From NCBI GenBank assembly GCA_037833965.1, contig AP031358.1, positions 22,142,001-22,206,000 of the forward strand: a stretch of DNA of 64,000 nt. Reading direction: 5' to 3'. The number at the start of each line of letters is the position of its first letter. Within the stretch, counting starts at the first letter, position 1. Shown here piece by piece: positions 41,954 through 54,109 of the stretch. A program made the position numbers and the translations under genes. The notes beneath the pieces were generated by a model, which saw nothing but the letters and a program-made list of their open reading frames with translations, was not told where the DNA came from and ran no database searches. This DNA is from Marchantia polymorpha subsp. ruderalis. Taxonomy: Eukaryota > Streptophyta > Marchantiopsida > Marchantiales > Marchantiaceae.

Positions 41954-41980
41954 GACGAGCCCCTCGAACGGGGGCTCGTC
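41954..41980. repeat. Inverted repeat, 10-bp arms
   Basis: GACGAGCCCC and GGGGCTCGTC are separated by seven bases, about 360 bp before the ascorbate peroxidase ATG. A hairpin in the 5' leader or promoter is possible. Confidence 0.8.
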
Positions 41981-42340
41981 GGCCGCATCCCCGGCCCCAT
42001 CGACGGCCGTTATCACCTCCAATGGGGACTGACCGTGCATCACACACTCCGCTGCACTACAGACAGCCGCCACCTGTCACCTCCTGCCACCACCTGCCAC
42101 CTATCACCTCCCCCCCGAGGTCCAAAACAGAACATTAGCCCCCTCTCGGACTCTCGAGCGCTTCCTGTCCCGGTGAAGAGAGACCAGACCCCCAAGCCCA
42201 AGCCCAAGCCCAGGAGACAGCTCAACCGACGAGACTCGCAGGGGAACGAGAAGAGAAAGAAGCTCGTGCGAATTCCGAGCAGCACCGTCGCCAATTCCCT
42301 GCGTGGCCGAATTGCTGGCGCCGCGCGGAGTGGGTCTACG

Positions 42341-43651
42341 ATGGCAACGTCGACGATGGTCGTCGCAGCAGGGAGCTGTCTGGGCGCGAGGGTAGCAGCA
42401 GCAGCAGCCCCTGCCCCCGCTCCAGCCGTGGGGCTCCCGGGGCTTCGGTTCGCCGCCAACAGCGAGCGCGAGCGCAAGCGCAAGCCCAACATCCTCAAGC
42501 TCGAGTCGCAATTCGTACCGGCATTCAACGTATCGATCCGCAGGCGGGGGCAGGGGCTGTCTACGCGGGGGTTGAGGAGTGCGGGGGTTAGGAGCGCGGC
42601 ATCGGATCCGGAGCAGCTGAGAGCCGCGAGGGAGGACGTGAAGAAGCTGCTGGCGGAGAAGAAGTGCCACCCGATCCTCATCCGGTTGGGGTGGCACGAC
42701 GCGGGCAGCTACGACAAGAACATCGCGGAATTCCCCCGGCGCGGGGGGGCAAACGGGAGCCTGCGCTTCTCGCCGGAGCTAGGGCACGGTGCCAACGCGG
42801 GGCTTATCAATGCCGTGAAGCTGCTGGAGCCCGTGAAGGCGAAGTACGCCGGCATCACGTACGCCGATCTGTTCCAGCTGGCCAGTGCCACGGCCATCGA
42901 GGAGCTCGGCGGGCCCAAAATCCCCATGCGCTATGGGCGCGTGGACACCAAGTCGCCGGAGGAGTGCGCCATCGAGGGCAATCTGCCGGACGCCGGCCCG
43001 CCCAACCCCGCCGACCACCTGCGCAAGGTGTTCTACCGCATGGGCTTGAACGACCGGGAGATCGTGGCGCTCTCCGGTGCGCACACCGTTGGGCGCTCGC
43101 GCCCCGAGCGCAGCGGCTGGGGCAAAAAGGAGACTAAGTACACGACGGGGGCTAATATCGGAGCCCCCGGGGGGCAGTCGTGGACGGCCGAGTGGCTCAA
43201 GTTCGACAACTCCTACTTCCGCGACATCAAAGCGCAGAGCGACGAGGATTTGCTCGTGCTCCCGACGGACAAAGTGCTGGCGGAGGACCCGGAATTCAAG
43301 AAGTTCACCGACAAGTACGCCGAGGATCAGAACGCCTTCTTCGCCGATTACGCGCTGGCGCACGCGAAGCTGAGCGAGCTCGGGTCCAAGTTCGACCCGG
43401 AGGAGGGCATTTTCATCGACCAGGAGGCGCCGCCCAAGAAGGAGCCGGTGGTGGAGAAATTCGTCGCGGCCAAGTACTCCTCCGGCGATCGCCAGAGCGA
43501 GCTCTCCGACTCGATGAAAGCCAAGATGCGAGCCGAGTATCTCGCCGTCGGTGGAAGCCCCGACCGACCTCTCGGGTCCAACTACTTCCTCAACATTATC
43601 ATCGTCATCGCCGTTCTTGCCGTCCTCGCCTCTTTCGCCACGCAATCTTGA
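42341..43651 (+). CDS. APX: Chloroplast thylakoid-type L-ascorbate peroxidase
   Basis: This is a single-exon 436-residue protein. Residues 1 to about 85 are an Ala/Arg/Ser-rich transit peptide. The heme peroxidase domain follows: distal site [13 protein letters not shown] with R115, W118 and H119; proximal site [18 protein letters not shown] with H248; and [14 protein letters not shown] with W281. After the catalytic domain comes a Lys/Glu/Pro linker and a C-terminal helix ([15 protein letters not shown], about 415-432), which anchors the thylakoid form and is absent from the stromal form. The enzyme reduces hydrogen peroxide with ascorbate in the water-water cycle. The frame is open for 165 codons upstream, but this ATG gives the expected transit peptide and length. 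The lack of introns is unusual for plant chloroplast ascorbate peroxidases. The coding sequence is much richer in GC than its flanks. Confidence 0.97.
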   Translation: MATSTMVVAAGSCLGARVAAAAAPAPAPAVGLPGLRFAANSERERKRKPNILKLESQFVPAFNVSIRRRGQGLSTRGLRSAGVRSAASDPEQLRAAREDVKKLLAEKKCHPILIRLGWHDAGSYDKNIAEFPRRGGANGSLRFSPELGHGANAGLINAVKLLEPVKAKYAGITYADLFQLASATAIEELGGPKIPMRYGRVDTKSPEECAIEGNLPDAGPPNPADHLRKVFYRMGLNDREIVALSGAHTVGRSRPERSGWGKKETKYTTGANIGAPGGQSWTAEWLKFDNSYFRDIKAQSDEDLLVLPTDKVLAEDPEFKKFTDKYAEDQNAFFADYALAHAKLSELGSKFDPEEGIFIDQEAPPKKEPVVEKFVAAKYSSGDRQSELSDSMKAKMRAEYLAVGGSPDRPLGSNYFLNIIIVIAVLAVLASFATQS

Positions 43652-43800
43652 GGTGTACATTTCATTATCATCGTCGTCTGTCTGGTCTCGGTCTCGGTCT
43701 GGGTCTCTCTGGAGGACATTATCAAAATTGAAGGAGACGTCGTGTGATTCTCTACTAATTTGTAAAATGTGTAGATCTCTGCAAGAGCTATTTTTGTAAA
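43652..43800 (+). other. 3' untranslated region of ascorbate peroxidase gene
   Basis: After the stop there is a TCTGGTCTCGGTCTCGGTCT repeat and TTTGTAAA motifs at 43,761 and 43,793, plausible near-upstream poly(A) elements. Confidence 0.4.
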
Positions 43801-43899
43801 GTAGACAATTGTCCTTCATTTCCCGTCGGCAGACATCTGACCTTCCCAGTCTTGAGGGCATAATCTTTTTCGCGGGATCGTCGGTCGTCTTGTTTCATG

Positions 43900-46800
43900 A
43901 AGCGATGAAGCGAGGACTGTAGAAAAGCCCAAATGCAGGTTTGTAGTCCCTACCGCACTCGGAACGGCTGGTGAGGCATTTCCTGAATTGGGGGAGATTT
44001 AGGATGTAATGAAGAGTTGGAGAAAATCGATTTAGCCGGAAATTCAAAGATATTTCAGTGTGTATGTATTTGTAATGAAACAAACTTTCGACTCCTTTGC
44101 TTGGTCACATCATTTTCTACAGTTCAATGTATTGAAATATTGGACGCAGTGTTTGTTCGACCCCCGCCCGAAGTTATGGTGAGGACACATCTGAGCCTCC
44201 TAGTATGTGTATGTAGGAAATTTTCAGTGCTTCTTCTCTGCTCCAGTAATTCGTTCACCTCAAACTCTTGGCTTCTTGGCCAAATGTTTCCGCTGGTATC
44301 GTTGGTTTCTGCATGAAAATTTGTGCTGTTTAGGCTTATCATGCAGACAGGGAGGGACTGGCCATTCTCTTCTCCCGCAATGGTGCTTAGTTCTTGAGCA
44401 CTCTCTGAGTTTCCCACGAACTGTAGCATGATACACCAACCCATGTTGTCGTTTTGCACCTGTTCATTCTGACTTAACTTTCACAGTCCTCGTCTCGAGG
44501 AAGAATACAAAAGATCTAAGATCATTCTGGCCCTGCATTCAGTCCCTACTCATTATGTACACATGCATGTCCTCTGCTTACTACCTCCGGGTCTTAAAAC
44601 TCCGAGCTCTCTGTAGTGTTCGTAGAAGCTGATTCCTTGTACCATACGCTGAATGCATTCAACCATCATTTGTTTGGTACCAACATGACATTTTCATTAA
44701 GCTCCAGTCCAATAGGTCCATGCCAGTGGAGTTGATGTAAGGTTGCTGTATAATAATTTCAAATTCAGAGTAACCTCGCCCAGCTGATAGATTGCCTTGG
44801 ATCATTGAAGGGTTCGATTCCAAGTTTGGTGTCTTTTCCATGTTCAACGTTGTTGATAATAGTCGCTGGTGTTGAAGTTCTTATATACCTGAACGAAGTT
44901 AACATGACACTCTGAGTTTTTTTTTCCCGTTTCTGGAATTGTTGCAAGAAAGTAATAACCGAGCGTGTCAAGCACACGTTAAGAATTATCCTTTTCTGCT
45001 ACAACTGACTTAAGGCATGTGATGAGTGGAAAGTCCACTTAAATATACCCAAGTTTGTATTTTTGACAAACTAACTCTCGAGTACATCTGAAGTTTCCCG
45101 GGAATAACTTTCTCGATTGCTTTAGAACGTCTTGTAGAGTTAAAGTGGCCGCTCTCTGGTCTTGGTTTTCAGTTTTTAATTGCACACGTCCTACAACCAG
45201 TATTGAGAGCGGAACATGTATTTCCTGAACACTGTTCCCTGATCTTCGGATATATGGTAGTCCACATATGGACCTTGAGCCGAGAACTCCTTTACTCGAA
45301 ATGATCTTTTGTTTACATATTTAATAACCCTTAGAAATTTTCTTGAGAGCTTCTCTGACAGCAAGAACTTCTTATGAAGTGCAGTCTCTATGTTCTTTAC
45401 ACAAACATCGAGATCATATGGTTAGCCATCAACATGACGTTACTTTTCTGAGGCTGGTGTGAAAGTTCCATTTTTAGCTTGTAACTTACATATGTAACCT
45501 TCAAACTATCTATCGTGATAGCTTTGTTGAGTACATCTCCATCGAGTACTTCATTGAGTACATCTGTATCGTGCTCAAATCTCCTAACATCTGGAGACCT
45601 TATGCTTTTTGCGGATACTACACATCAAAGTAACTGGCTTTCGAGTGTCTCTTGCAGTTTGAAGTGGTCTTGATAGTGGTTCGTTTGTGTATGTTGGTTT
45701 GAAAACTAGTTTTACATTATGTTTCAGGGCTAAATTTTTCCAATTCGTTCAACCCTTGACCTTTCCCATGCGCCACCTTTAGATCTGGATTGAACATTTT
45801 TTGGGATTTGGATGTATCTTGGCTCACCTCGGCTCCGGATATATCCACCAACAAAACACTCCTTAGGATATGTTTACACTAATGGATTTTTAAGGATGGA
45901 TAAATTATGAGCTTGAGTCTATTTAGTGGTATGTTTATAGTGAAGCCTTCTAAGAAAAAAGCTCTCCAAGCTGCACTCTATGTTCAGCCCATGTGGTGTT
46001 TAGTTTCGAGCTGCATCCCAGACTAATGACTTGTGAAATAGGTGAAGATATTTCGAAGAATTTTGTGTGTTGAGCTGATCTTTTTGACTCTCTTGTAGCA
46101 TTTTCAATGAATCAGATCCAAATTTGAGAGTAGAATATGCACAGATAGATACTCATTAATTTGCACCAAAACCATCAAATCTACTTTCAGTCTCCATGAT
46201 GACTCACATCGTTATGTGATATCAACTAAACACAATTATAGATTAAACTTACTCAAGTCAAACCATTTGACTTCAAGCTCTTAGTCTATATTGCAAAATC
46301 AAAGTCGATCTCCAATTTGCTTATTAACTATCTTGTACTTGGTATTTACCATGGTGAGTCACTATGTTATAGTCACTCTCGTGATCGCGAGTAGCGACCA
46401 CGAGAGGTACTAGCACCTCTTAATCTTTCTCCGCGCATCTAATTCAAAGAGGCTACTCTATTCTGAAAATAATGATAGTGCGAATTGTCTTTATCTAGAT
46501 TGATTGATCTCAACTGGAGCTAAAATTTCTGTCTCATTAATAATGTGTAGTTGAAAATAGACACAAGACATGGGGATAAATTTTTCGAAACAATACATGT
46601 TATGTTTGGATTCTAAATAATAATCTCATCTTTTCCCAATTATCTCATATCATTATTGTGATAATCTAAATATTAATAAGGTTAAAGCGTCGTCAAGAAA
46701 AGACCACTGGGGAGCGAGTATACAGAAAATCCGTTTGGGATATTCTTTTGTAATATATACATATAATCTTACATGTATAATTACATATGTAGATAAATTT

Positions 46801-47170
46801 TTTGAATTAATATTATATTTTTTAAAAATAAAAAATATCATTATATTATTTTTTATTTATATATTATTTTTCTTTAAAATTTTTTGGAATTTAAAAGTGC
46901 ATGTTCTTAGATATGAAAATACGCCAATAATTAATGGTTTTTCTTCTAGATATTTTGGTCCTGAATAAATAATGTTTTATGATGTTTATGATATTATTTT
47001 AAAACTAATCATTCTTTTGACTTCAAAATCTATAAAATAGTTTATGATTTTTTGAAAAAAAATACTTTTACAAGACAATTACATTTTTACATATCTTGCA
47101 AGACGTTTTTAAAAATTTCTTATTTTTTCTTCATGACAAACTATGAAAAACAAATCTCTCTTGTAAAAAT
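43900..47170. other. AT-rich intergenic region, no gene seen
   Basis: There is no conserved frame. Base composition falls to very AT-rich around 46,740-47,170. No repeats were recognised beyond A/T runs. Confidence 0.55.
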
Positions 47171-47179
47171 AACTGGTAT

Positions 47180-47926
47180 TGTTAGGTAGCTGGGAAGCTT
47201 CTAGACTTCCTCTATTTGTTTATTACTGGAGATTAGTAATTCGATAGTTTCCCACCGTTTTCACGTCGTTGAGAGGAGGTTTTTTTGCAAGCCTGGTTGG
47301 TAATGCACGTCTTCGAGGTCTACTCAGATACCCTGAAGTCCGATAGCTCTCCGGCTTGGTCCGCACATCATCACCAACTACGGACCAAGCTTCGACCACA
47401 CTGACGTGTGCTGCTACTTCTTCTTCTCTCGGTGGAGCAAACACAAGACGTTGAAAGAAGGGGGAGAAAAAGACAGAGAGAGTGGCAGAGGAAAACTCTC
47501 TCTGGGAGAGGATAAAGCATTGGCTCTATTGCACGGATAGCGGAAGGGGCAGCTGGTACTCCTACTCCGCGTCTGGCTCTGTTTTTTATGTCTGTCCTTG
47601 ATCGTCAGGTCTCCGAGTCTATGCGAGTTGAAAACTCGATGCATGCGTTTGAAAGAGGTGGTAAACTTACGAGTACTCGAGTACTCCGAGTCGGGAGAAG
47701 ACAAGTAGTGAGTGAGTGAGTTCGCTCGCTCGCAAAGTTGGTTCACTTCATAGGAAAAACTCTCCACCAATTCCATCTTTACACTTGCGAACGCTTCCTA
47801 AACGTCCTAGTGTTTCCGATGATAGGAATCTCACAGTATTTATATTATCTAAGTTTTATTCCATTCTTCTTGTTCTGCTATCATACTGAACTCATTCTCA
47901 ACCATGCACCTCGTTCTGCCTCAACA
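47180..47926 (+). repeat. Left LTR of decayed gypsy element
   Basis: It begins TGTTAGGTAGCTGGGAAGCT and ends TGCCTCAACA directly before a primer site. Its first 77 bp match 54,031-54,107 with few differences. Confidence 0.8.
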
Positions 47927-47927
47927 T

Positions 47928-47941
47928 TGGTATCTCTAGCC
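47928..47941 (+). promoter_or_regulatory. Primer-binding site of gypsy element
   Basis: TGGTATCTCTAGCC lies one base after the LTR end. It is a variant of the TGGTATCAGAGC-type site that pairs with methionine tRNA. Confidence 0.6.
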
Positions 47942-48397
47942 TATCCAGGCTCCATTGCTATTGAAATTTCACACAATCGAGTAATTTCTCTATCTATCTC
48001 TCTCTCCCGTCCTCCTTTTCTCTCCTAGTCTTTCGAATTCTACTCTCACTGTATGGCCAAGTTTAACTGCAGATATTAAACATACACATCTGCAACTTCA
48101 TGAGCTTCTAGATTCTCATATGAATGCGCTTCTAGGTATTCTTTCGAGTGCATTTATAGTAGTAATAGTGTCAGAGGTAGGAGTAGAGGTGGCAGTGGGC
48201 CACGAGAAGAAGAAGTTGTTAGCACCTCTTGCGAGAGATTGATCGCATATGTCCACATAAAACTTACCTTCAGGGGAGAATGGTAAGTTGTGAGCCACCA
48301 AAAACGCAAATTTGCTCTTAGGTACAGTAGTTCACGTAAAGCGAGCGGCCATCAGCAAGAGCCTCTCTTCTATGTGGTCAGTGTTTGAAGAAGAAAC

Positions 48398-49405
48398 ATG
48401 ACTATTCGTCTGTCTGCCGGCATGAAGGATGAAGACCTAGAGTCGTTCTTGAGAAACTACAAAAGAGTCTGCATAAGCACATGAGTACATTTCTTAAAGT
48501 GAAGGCATCTCAATGGTATGAGCGACCATCTGATAATACCAAGTACTCTTGGGAACATATGAGTATAGGTTTAGTTAGAGAATTTGAAAGAAAATATTCA
48601 TATGAAGTACTCGTTTCTGAGCTAAGTTAAATGAAGCAGATGTTAGGGGAAGAGGTGAAAGATTATATTGATAGAGTACAAAATCTGTCAGATAGATTAA
48701 AAAGAAGTTTGCGTGCCCAATGTCATATAGTTGATAATCCAATCTTTGAGGGAATAAAAGCGCTAGTGATGAAACATGTCATGATTGTTACCTCAACTGC
48801 CGCAACAAGTTAAATATGAGGGTGTAGATATTTTCAAACAAGTTACTTGTATTGCACAAAAGAAGTAGTCAAGCTTGGAAACAATAGCAATAGTGCCTCA
48901 AACCACTGTGAGAGAAAGTTCTCGTAAGCCATTGGAGGGTTTTTACTCGTCAGTAATATTACCTCGGCCCACTGAGAGAACTTCACGGATGGAGGTTGCT
49001 ATGGAACAACTAGTGTCTCAAATGACACAACTGACTGTTCATCTCCTTCATTCTAGAAGCTTTCGCGGTGCAAAGCATGACTCGAACAAGATACATTGCT
49101 ATGTTTGCAAGCAAATGGATCACATTTTGAGAGACTGTTCTAGTTGGGATGTATCAAGAGGTCGTGAAGAACAGGGAGGACTTTCGTCAAGACGAACGTC
49201 GTTTGCAGATGATAGTGGAAGGGGTCGTGAAGGACAAGGATTTTTACCAAAACTAGTGTCGTTTGCATATGATAGTGGAAGGGGTTTGGTGAAATCGATT
49301 AAAGTTCAAGATGAATTTTGGGAAAAGAATATTATTCACTTTAAGCAGTCTTTACAAAATGAGGTGGACGTAATAGCAGCAAAAAGAAGACAAGAAGAAT
49401 CTTAA
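48398..49405 (+). pseudogene. Gypsy Gag, decayed
   Basis: The pieces include MKDEDLESFLRNYKRVC-like text, KASQWYERPSDNTKYSWEHM, LGEEVKDYIDRVQNLSDRLK and a zinc knuckle CYVCKQMDHILRDC (C-x2-C-x4-H-x4-C) near 49,100. At least one stop (48,628) and several frameshifts break the frame. It is a retrotransposon Gag of the gypsy type. Confidence 0.75.
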
Positions 49406-49497
49406 CCTGAGAGTGTGAAGCGGGTGAAGGAGATGGCGAGAGAGAAAGGATCAAAAAAATCTTGACGTAGTTCTCAAGACTTCCCAATCTCAAAAAT

Positions 49498-49915
49498 TCA
49501 TGGTTTGTATTCAATCTTGGACGAAGTGGGAGGTAAGAAGGCGGACATTACTACTGACCAAATGGTGGTCATGGTACCATCTGTTTGTAAGAAGTTGAGA
49601 AAGAGTTTGTCAGCGTATAAGGTTCCATCTATTCCTAGGTCCATCAATACCATTGCAGTTGAACATGAATATGATCCAATAATAGATGTTGGATGTAATG
49701 AATCTATGTTGAAAGATGTCCTAGTTGATGGGGGAGCGTATGTCAATGTAATAGTTATATCAACAATGAAGTATATAGGTCTTGAAATTGAAAGACCGTC
49801 GTCCATTACTTTGAAAATGGTAGACAAAAAAATTTGTAAATCGCAAGGTATGATTTCCAATGTTTGTATCAACATTTTAGGTATTTCCACTGTAGTAGAT
49901 TTTCACTTGATGTAA
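49498..49915 (+). pseudogene. Gypsy protease, decayed
   Basis: An open frame contains LVDGGAYVNVIVISTMKYIG, where the aspartic protease motif D-[ST]-G appears as D-G-G, so the catalytic site is altered. The frame stops at 49,915. It lies between Gag and reverse transcriptase as expected. Confidence 0.7.
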
Positions 49916-50229
49916 GAGGAAGATGTATTGTATCCCATGATCTTAGGTCATGTACAGAAGTATTGGGGGAGGGTTATATGACCATTGGAAAGGGGCCACA
50001 TCAACATCGCCTTCCCTTCATTCCTCTAGGAAATGCATCATTGTCCAACAAATCCGACTCTAATTCAAGAGAGGCTGATTACTTCGAATTAGAAGTAATT
50101 TACATCAACAATTACTTGGAAGATGAGGTGGAACTCTACGCAATTGAAGCAGTTCCAAAGGGAGAAGTTTCCCCTACAAAGGAAAATACCAGCAACGCCA
50201 ACCAGGGAGAAGCCGATGTTGACAGATGA

Positions 50230-50695
50230 GGACATAGCGTGAAGACTAAATCAGATTTGACTTTGCGCTAGATTGTCTCCTCATAAACGGGAATGTTTTT
50301 GCCGCCTACTATGTAAGTTCATTCATCTATTCATTTTCAATTACAAGGATTTACAAGAAGTTATTTTAGAAACACAGCGAATTGAGCTTGTCCAAAACGC
50401 GAAGGCAGTCCGGCAAAAATCTTATCGCATGAATCCCAAATACGCTGAGGTAGTGAAAGTATAGTTGGAAAAACTACTAGAAGCTATCTTCATCCGACCG
50501 GTGAAGAACACTTAATGGATATTTTCCATAACGTTAGCTTCTAAGAAAAATAACAAGTTACGAGTTTGTGTGAACTATAAAAAACTGAACGGCGTCACGA
50601 AGATGGATAGGTATCCCATTCCGTTTTGTGACGAGGTTCTTTAGGAGATAGGGATCATGAACTGTACTCATGAACTGTACTAAATTGATTGCTTT
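50230..50695 (+). pseudogene. Gypsy reverse transcriptase, first part
   Basis: The sequence reads VRQKSYRMNPKYAEVVKV, a stop, LEKLLEAIFIRPVKNT, a stop, and NNKLRVCVNYKKLNG with RYPIPFCDEVL. These are the N-terminal reverse transcriptase motifs of gypsy elements. It is cut by the first inverted LTR-like insertion, and the part up to the catalytic region is deleted. Confidence 0.85.
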
Positions 50696-51402
50696 TTGGT
50701 AGCTTATCACGATTCTATAACACTAGGATTCCTCCTCATACTCATAGCCCAAACACACTCTCACACAATTTCTCAAGTTATCACTCCAACTCACACACAC
50801 ATCGACAGTTCAAGGTATTGAAAATTCGTCACTCTTTCATATATCAAACAAGTTCCTACTTATGAACTCTCCAAACTTGCTTGAGAGTCTCTTCCCTACC
50901 TCTCTATATATACTACTTGAGAATTTACCATAATAACAAATGGTAATTTCTATCTAACTTACTTTTACAATGATAAACCATAGTAAGGTTGACTAGTTAT
51001 CAATATGTGGCAACATGGCATTGGGTTCCTAAATCTTCTAGATGTTTACTAATCCCTAGATTGAGGTGGCAACGTGTCATTTGTCACTTTCCGACTTCTA
51101 GATATTTCACTTTCCACTAAGTCAATCTAAGACTTATTCTAACCAATGGAGTTCTACTTAGTCAAACCAATCAAAATTTAACATGAAGTTAAAAAGTCTT
51201 TTTCCTTGGAATTTGGACTTTTTTACAATACAAAATAGAAGTGCTCATTCAAATCTTCTAGAACTTCACTAGTTATTCCGCCAAGTATAGCCATTATAGC
51301 TAAACTAGCTAGACTTAGTCATAACTAGCTAGATATAGTCATAACTATCATAACCATGATTAACTCCTTGGCTAATTCTAGTTCTAGTTCACACATACAA
51401 CA
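50695..51402 (-). repeat. LTR-like insertion, inverted copy 1
   Basis: On the minus strand it begins TGTTGTATGTGTG at 51,402 and ends around 50,695. It is homologous in reverse orientation to 51,630-52,366. Shared segments include AATTTACCATA and a TATATACTACTT motif. It resembles a solo LTR. No target duplication is evident. Confidence 0.8.
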
Positions 51403-51629
51403 TCAGGTTTTACATAACAGTACTTAAAACATTTTGTACAACTATTAATGGATGATTTTGGAATTTTTGTAGATCGGACTTCTCACATGGAGAAGTAAGA
51501 GAAGGTTTTTGAGCGCTTAGATGAGGCACGAATTACACTTAGCGTTGAAAAAACACATATTGGATTTTCATTTGGTAGATTAGTGGTTCAAATCGTTTCC
51601 AAGGAGGGGGTCGATTTTGTGAGATTGGA
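51403..51629 (+). pseudogene. Gypsy reverse transcriptase, middle part
   Basis: This short island between the two insertions reads MDDFGIFVDRTSHMEK, a stop, then EKVFERLDEARITLSVEK and IGFSFGRLVVQIVSKEGV. The catalytic stretch corresponds to YLDDFG in related elements and is here WMDDFG-like. Confidence 0.88.
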
Positions 51630-52366
51630 TGTTGCACATGTGTACTAAGTTGTAGAAGTAGCCAAATGATTAATAATAATTAACCAAGAAATATCTAAAT
51701 CTATCTAGTTATGACTAAACTAGTTAATTATAACTAAATTTATCTAGTCATGACTAAGTTTAGCTATAATCTTAATATTTGGCAAAATAATTAGCAGAGT
51801 TCTACAAGAGTACAGTGATCAATTCTATTTTTTCTTTTACAAAGTTCTAGATACAAAGTTATTTAATTATTTGACTATAAACTTGGATTTGATTGGTTTG
51901 ACTATATGTATGAAAAATGATTGGCTAGACTAAGTCTAAGGTTGATTTAGTGGCTATGAAGCTTCTAGAAGTTTTAAAGCTTCCAATAGTATGTCGTCAC
52001 CTCAACCTTGGATTCCGGAAATTTCTAGAAGGTTTATGTATGTGAATGGCATGTTACCACGTATAGTGGGTTAGTCAAACTTATCTAGGTAAAAATGAGT
52101 TAGAAAAAATTACAATTTGTTACTATGGTAAATTCTTAAGTAGTATAAATAGAGAGTTAGAAGCATCTTTCAAGCAAGTTTGAAGAGTTCATGTGTGATG
52201 ACTTGTTTATGTAATGAAGGAGTGAGGTTTTTCAATATCTTGGAATATCTACGTGTGTTTGAGTTTGTGTGAATGAAGTGATGTATGGAGAGTTCGTGTG
52301 AGAGTGTGTTGGGACACGAGTATGAGTGAGAATATTAGTCTTCTAGAACCATGATAAGTTACCACA
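51630..52366 (+). repeat. LTR-like insertion, copy 2
   Basis: It begins TGTTGCACATGTG and ends GTTACCACA. It is related to copy 1 but opposite in orientation, so the pair could fold into a stem of about 700 bp with a 227-bp loop. Confidence 0.8.
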
Positions 52367-52389
52367 AAGTTATTTGAGATAAATCTGAA

Positions 52390-53080
52390 TGAGAGTCAGC
52401 TCGGAGGTTGCGGTACAAATCTGGAAAAATAGAGGCTATTTTAGGAGCGTCTTTTACTACCACCAAACGTGGAATTAGAGACTTTTGGGTAATAACTGTC
52501 TATTATCGTCGGTTCATTCACAGATACGCGATGATTGCCAAACCTTTAACTAGGTTCTTAAAGGATGACCGTCCAACTCTTCAAGTCACACCAGAGTCAT
52601 TAGAGCTTTTTGGTACGCTCAAACAATCATTGTTATTAGCACCAATTTTACAAACTACAGATTGGGAGAAAACATTTTTGGTTTTTATAGATGCATCCGG
52701 AGAAGTAGTGGGCAAAACCTTAGCACAGTTGGATATAGATGGGTATGACCATCCCATATATTATGCTAATAGTCAACTCACATCAGCAAAAATGAAGTGC
52801 ATCGTCACAGAATAAGAAGGTTTAGGCGTTATTTTTGCTTTGAAGAAATTTTGGCATTACTTTCTTGGAACGCGCATGACGGTGGTGACAAATCACCAAG
52901 CTTTGATTTATCTTCTCAACAAGCCAAACGCAAAGGGAAGTATTGTACGATGGATCATTTTACTTCTAGAATTTGACCTATAGATTGTTCATCGTGCGGG
53001 TGCAAAACATGGCAACGTTGATTTTTTTCACAATGGAGAAGTAGATGGACGTTGTTTTTTATGACAATGACTTTCCCGAC
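52390..53080 (+). pseudogene. Gypsy reverse transcriptase end and RNase H, decayed
   Basis: Recognisable stretches are VITVYYRRFIHRYAMIAKPL, FLVFIDASGEVVGKTLAQ, YYANSQLTSAKMKCIVTE, a stop at 52,813, then GVIFALKKFWHYFLGTRM, VTNHQALIYLLN and VRWIILLLEF. The RNase H domain is that of Ty3-gypsy elements. Confidence 0.9.
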
Positions 53081-53099
53081 GCAACGTTGATGTCAATTG

Positions 53100-53990
53100 A
53101 CGTTAACAACCAACTAGATGAGTACAGAGATATCATCCGAATTTCTCGAAGGGTGCAACCAAACAAGTTAGAACACGAATTGCACATAAGAGTCAGTCTT
53201 ACACTTTGATTGGTCAATTGTTATATTTTTTGCCGTAGAGACGGTATACTCCAACGCGCAATGAGGAGAGTAGAATTACCACAGTTGTTACGGAAATTTC
53301 TTGAAGGTTTTGTGGAAACATTTTGCGGGACGCATTACAGTGAAGAAAATCTTGGCGGCCATAAACTATTAGCCAACTATGTTCAATGATAGTTTTGACT
53401 ATTGCAACTATTAGCCAACTATGTTCAATGATAGTTTTGACTATTGCAAACGTTGTGAGATATGTCAAGCATTAATCAATAGATCTACTGTTAGCGGCTA
53501 CTTGCATCCCATTCCTCCATTATGCCCATTCGAGAAATGGGATATAGATTTGATGAGACCTTTGCCAGTTACAAGAAGGGGACACCGTTTTATTGTAGTT
53601 GCCACATATTATCTGACTATCGCTTTGAAGTCACGTTTAGATCTGGATGAGTCACAATGAAGAAGGCTGGTACAACTTAATGAATTGGATGAGTTCCAAC
53701 TAAGCGCAAGGCAAGCAATTGAGGTGGGTAAGACAAAAATGAAGAAGGCGTGGGATGCGAAGGTAAAGAAACGGATGTTCAAGACGTGAGACTTGGTGAT
53801 GTTATACAATTCATGGCACTTCCGAAGTACTCACAAGAAACTGTACCCAAATGATTTGAACCATATGAGGTTAATGAAATCTTTGCATCAAACGGCACTT
53901 ACTCCCTGTTCAATTTAGACGTCACAAAATATGGAGATAGAATTAATCATGATAAATTGAAGAAAGCGTATGTAGACATGTTAGACTAGT
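53100..53990 (+). pseudogene. Gypsy integrase, decayed and internally deleted
   Basis: The zinc-binding part reads RRVELPQLLRKFLEGF, HYSEENLGGHKLLANYVQ and CKRCEICQ. The start of the core follows as FEKWDIDLMRPLPVTRRGHR. The rest of the core is missing. The C-terminal tail resumes at 53,670 with LNELDEFQLSARQAIE, KMKKAWDAKVKKR and NGTYSLFNLDVTKYGDRINH. A 42-bp tandem duplication lies in the zinc-binding part. Confidence 0.88.
53364..53447 (+). repeat. 42-bp tandem duplication in integrase
   Basis: 53,364-53,405 is repeated exactly at 53,406-53,447. It adds 14 codons in frame. Confidence 0.93.
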
Positions 53991-54030
53991 AAAAATCCGA
54001 GTATGGATTTTACTATAAGTGTGAGGTGAA

Positions 54031-54107
54031 TGTTAGATAGTTGGTAAGCTTCTAGACTTCCTCTATTTGTTTGTTACTAGAGATTAGTCAATCGTTACTT
54101 TCTACCG
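54031..54107 (+). repeat. Right LTR of gypsy element, truncated
   Basis: This matches the first 77 bp of the left LTR and then stops abruptly after TTTCTACCG. Confidence 0.85.
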
Positions 54108-54109
54108 AA

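Larger units (their letters stand above)
47180..54107 (+). mobile_element. Decayed Ty3-gypsy retrotransposon
   Basis: The left LTR begins TGTTAG at 47,180 and the beginning of the same LTR reappears at 54,031. A primer-binding-like site follows the left LTR. Decayed Gag, protease, reverse transcriptase, RNase H and integrase follow in the gypsy order. The reverse transcriptase is interrupted twice by inverted copies of an LTR-like sequence. The right LTR is cut off after 77 bp, so no target duplication can be shown. All genes carry stops, so the element cannot move. Confidence 0.88.

Noticed and set aside
42040..43861. Long minus-strand and shifted frames over the ascorbate peroxidase gene
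   Set aside because: They are antisense and out-of-frame shadows of a GC-rich coding sequence.
44765..44835. GGGTTCGATTCC near 44,812 as the T-loop of a tRNA gene
   Set aside because: The bases around it do not form a T-stem, and no acceptor or anticodon stem can be placed at the right distance.
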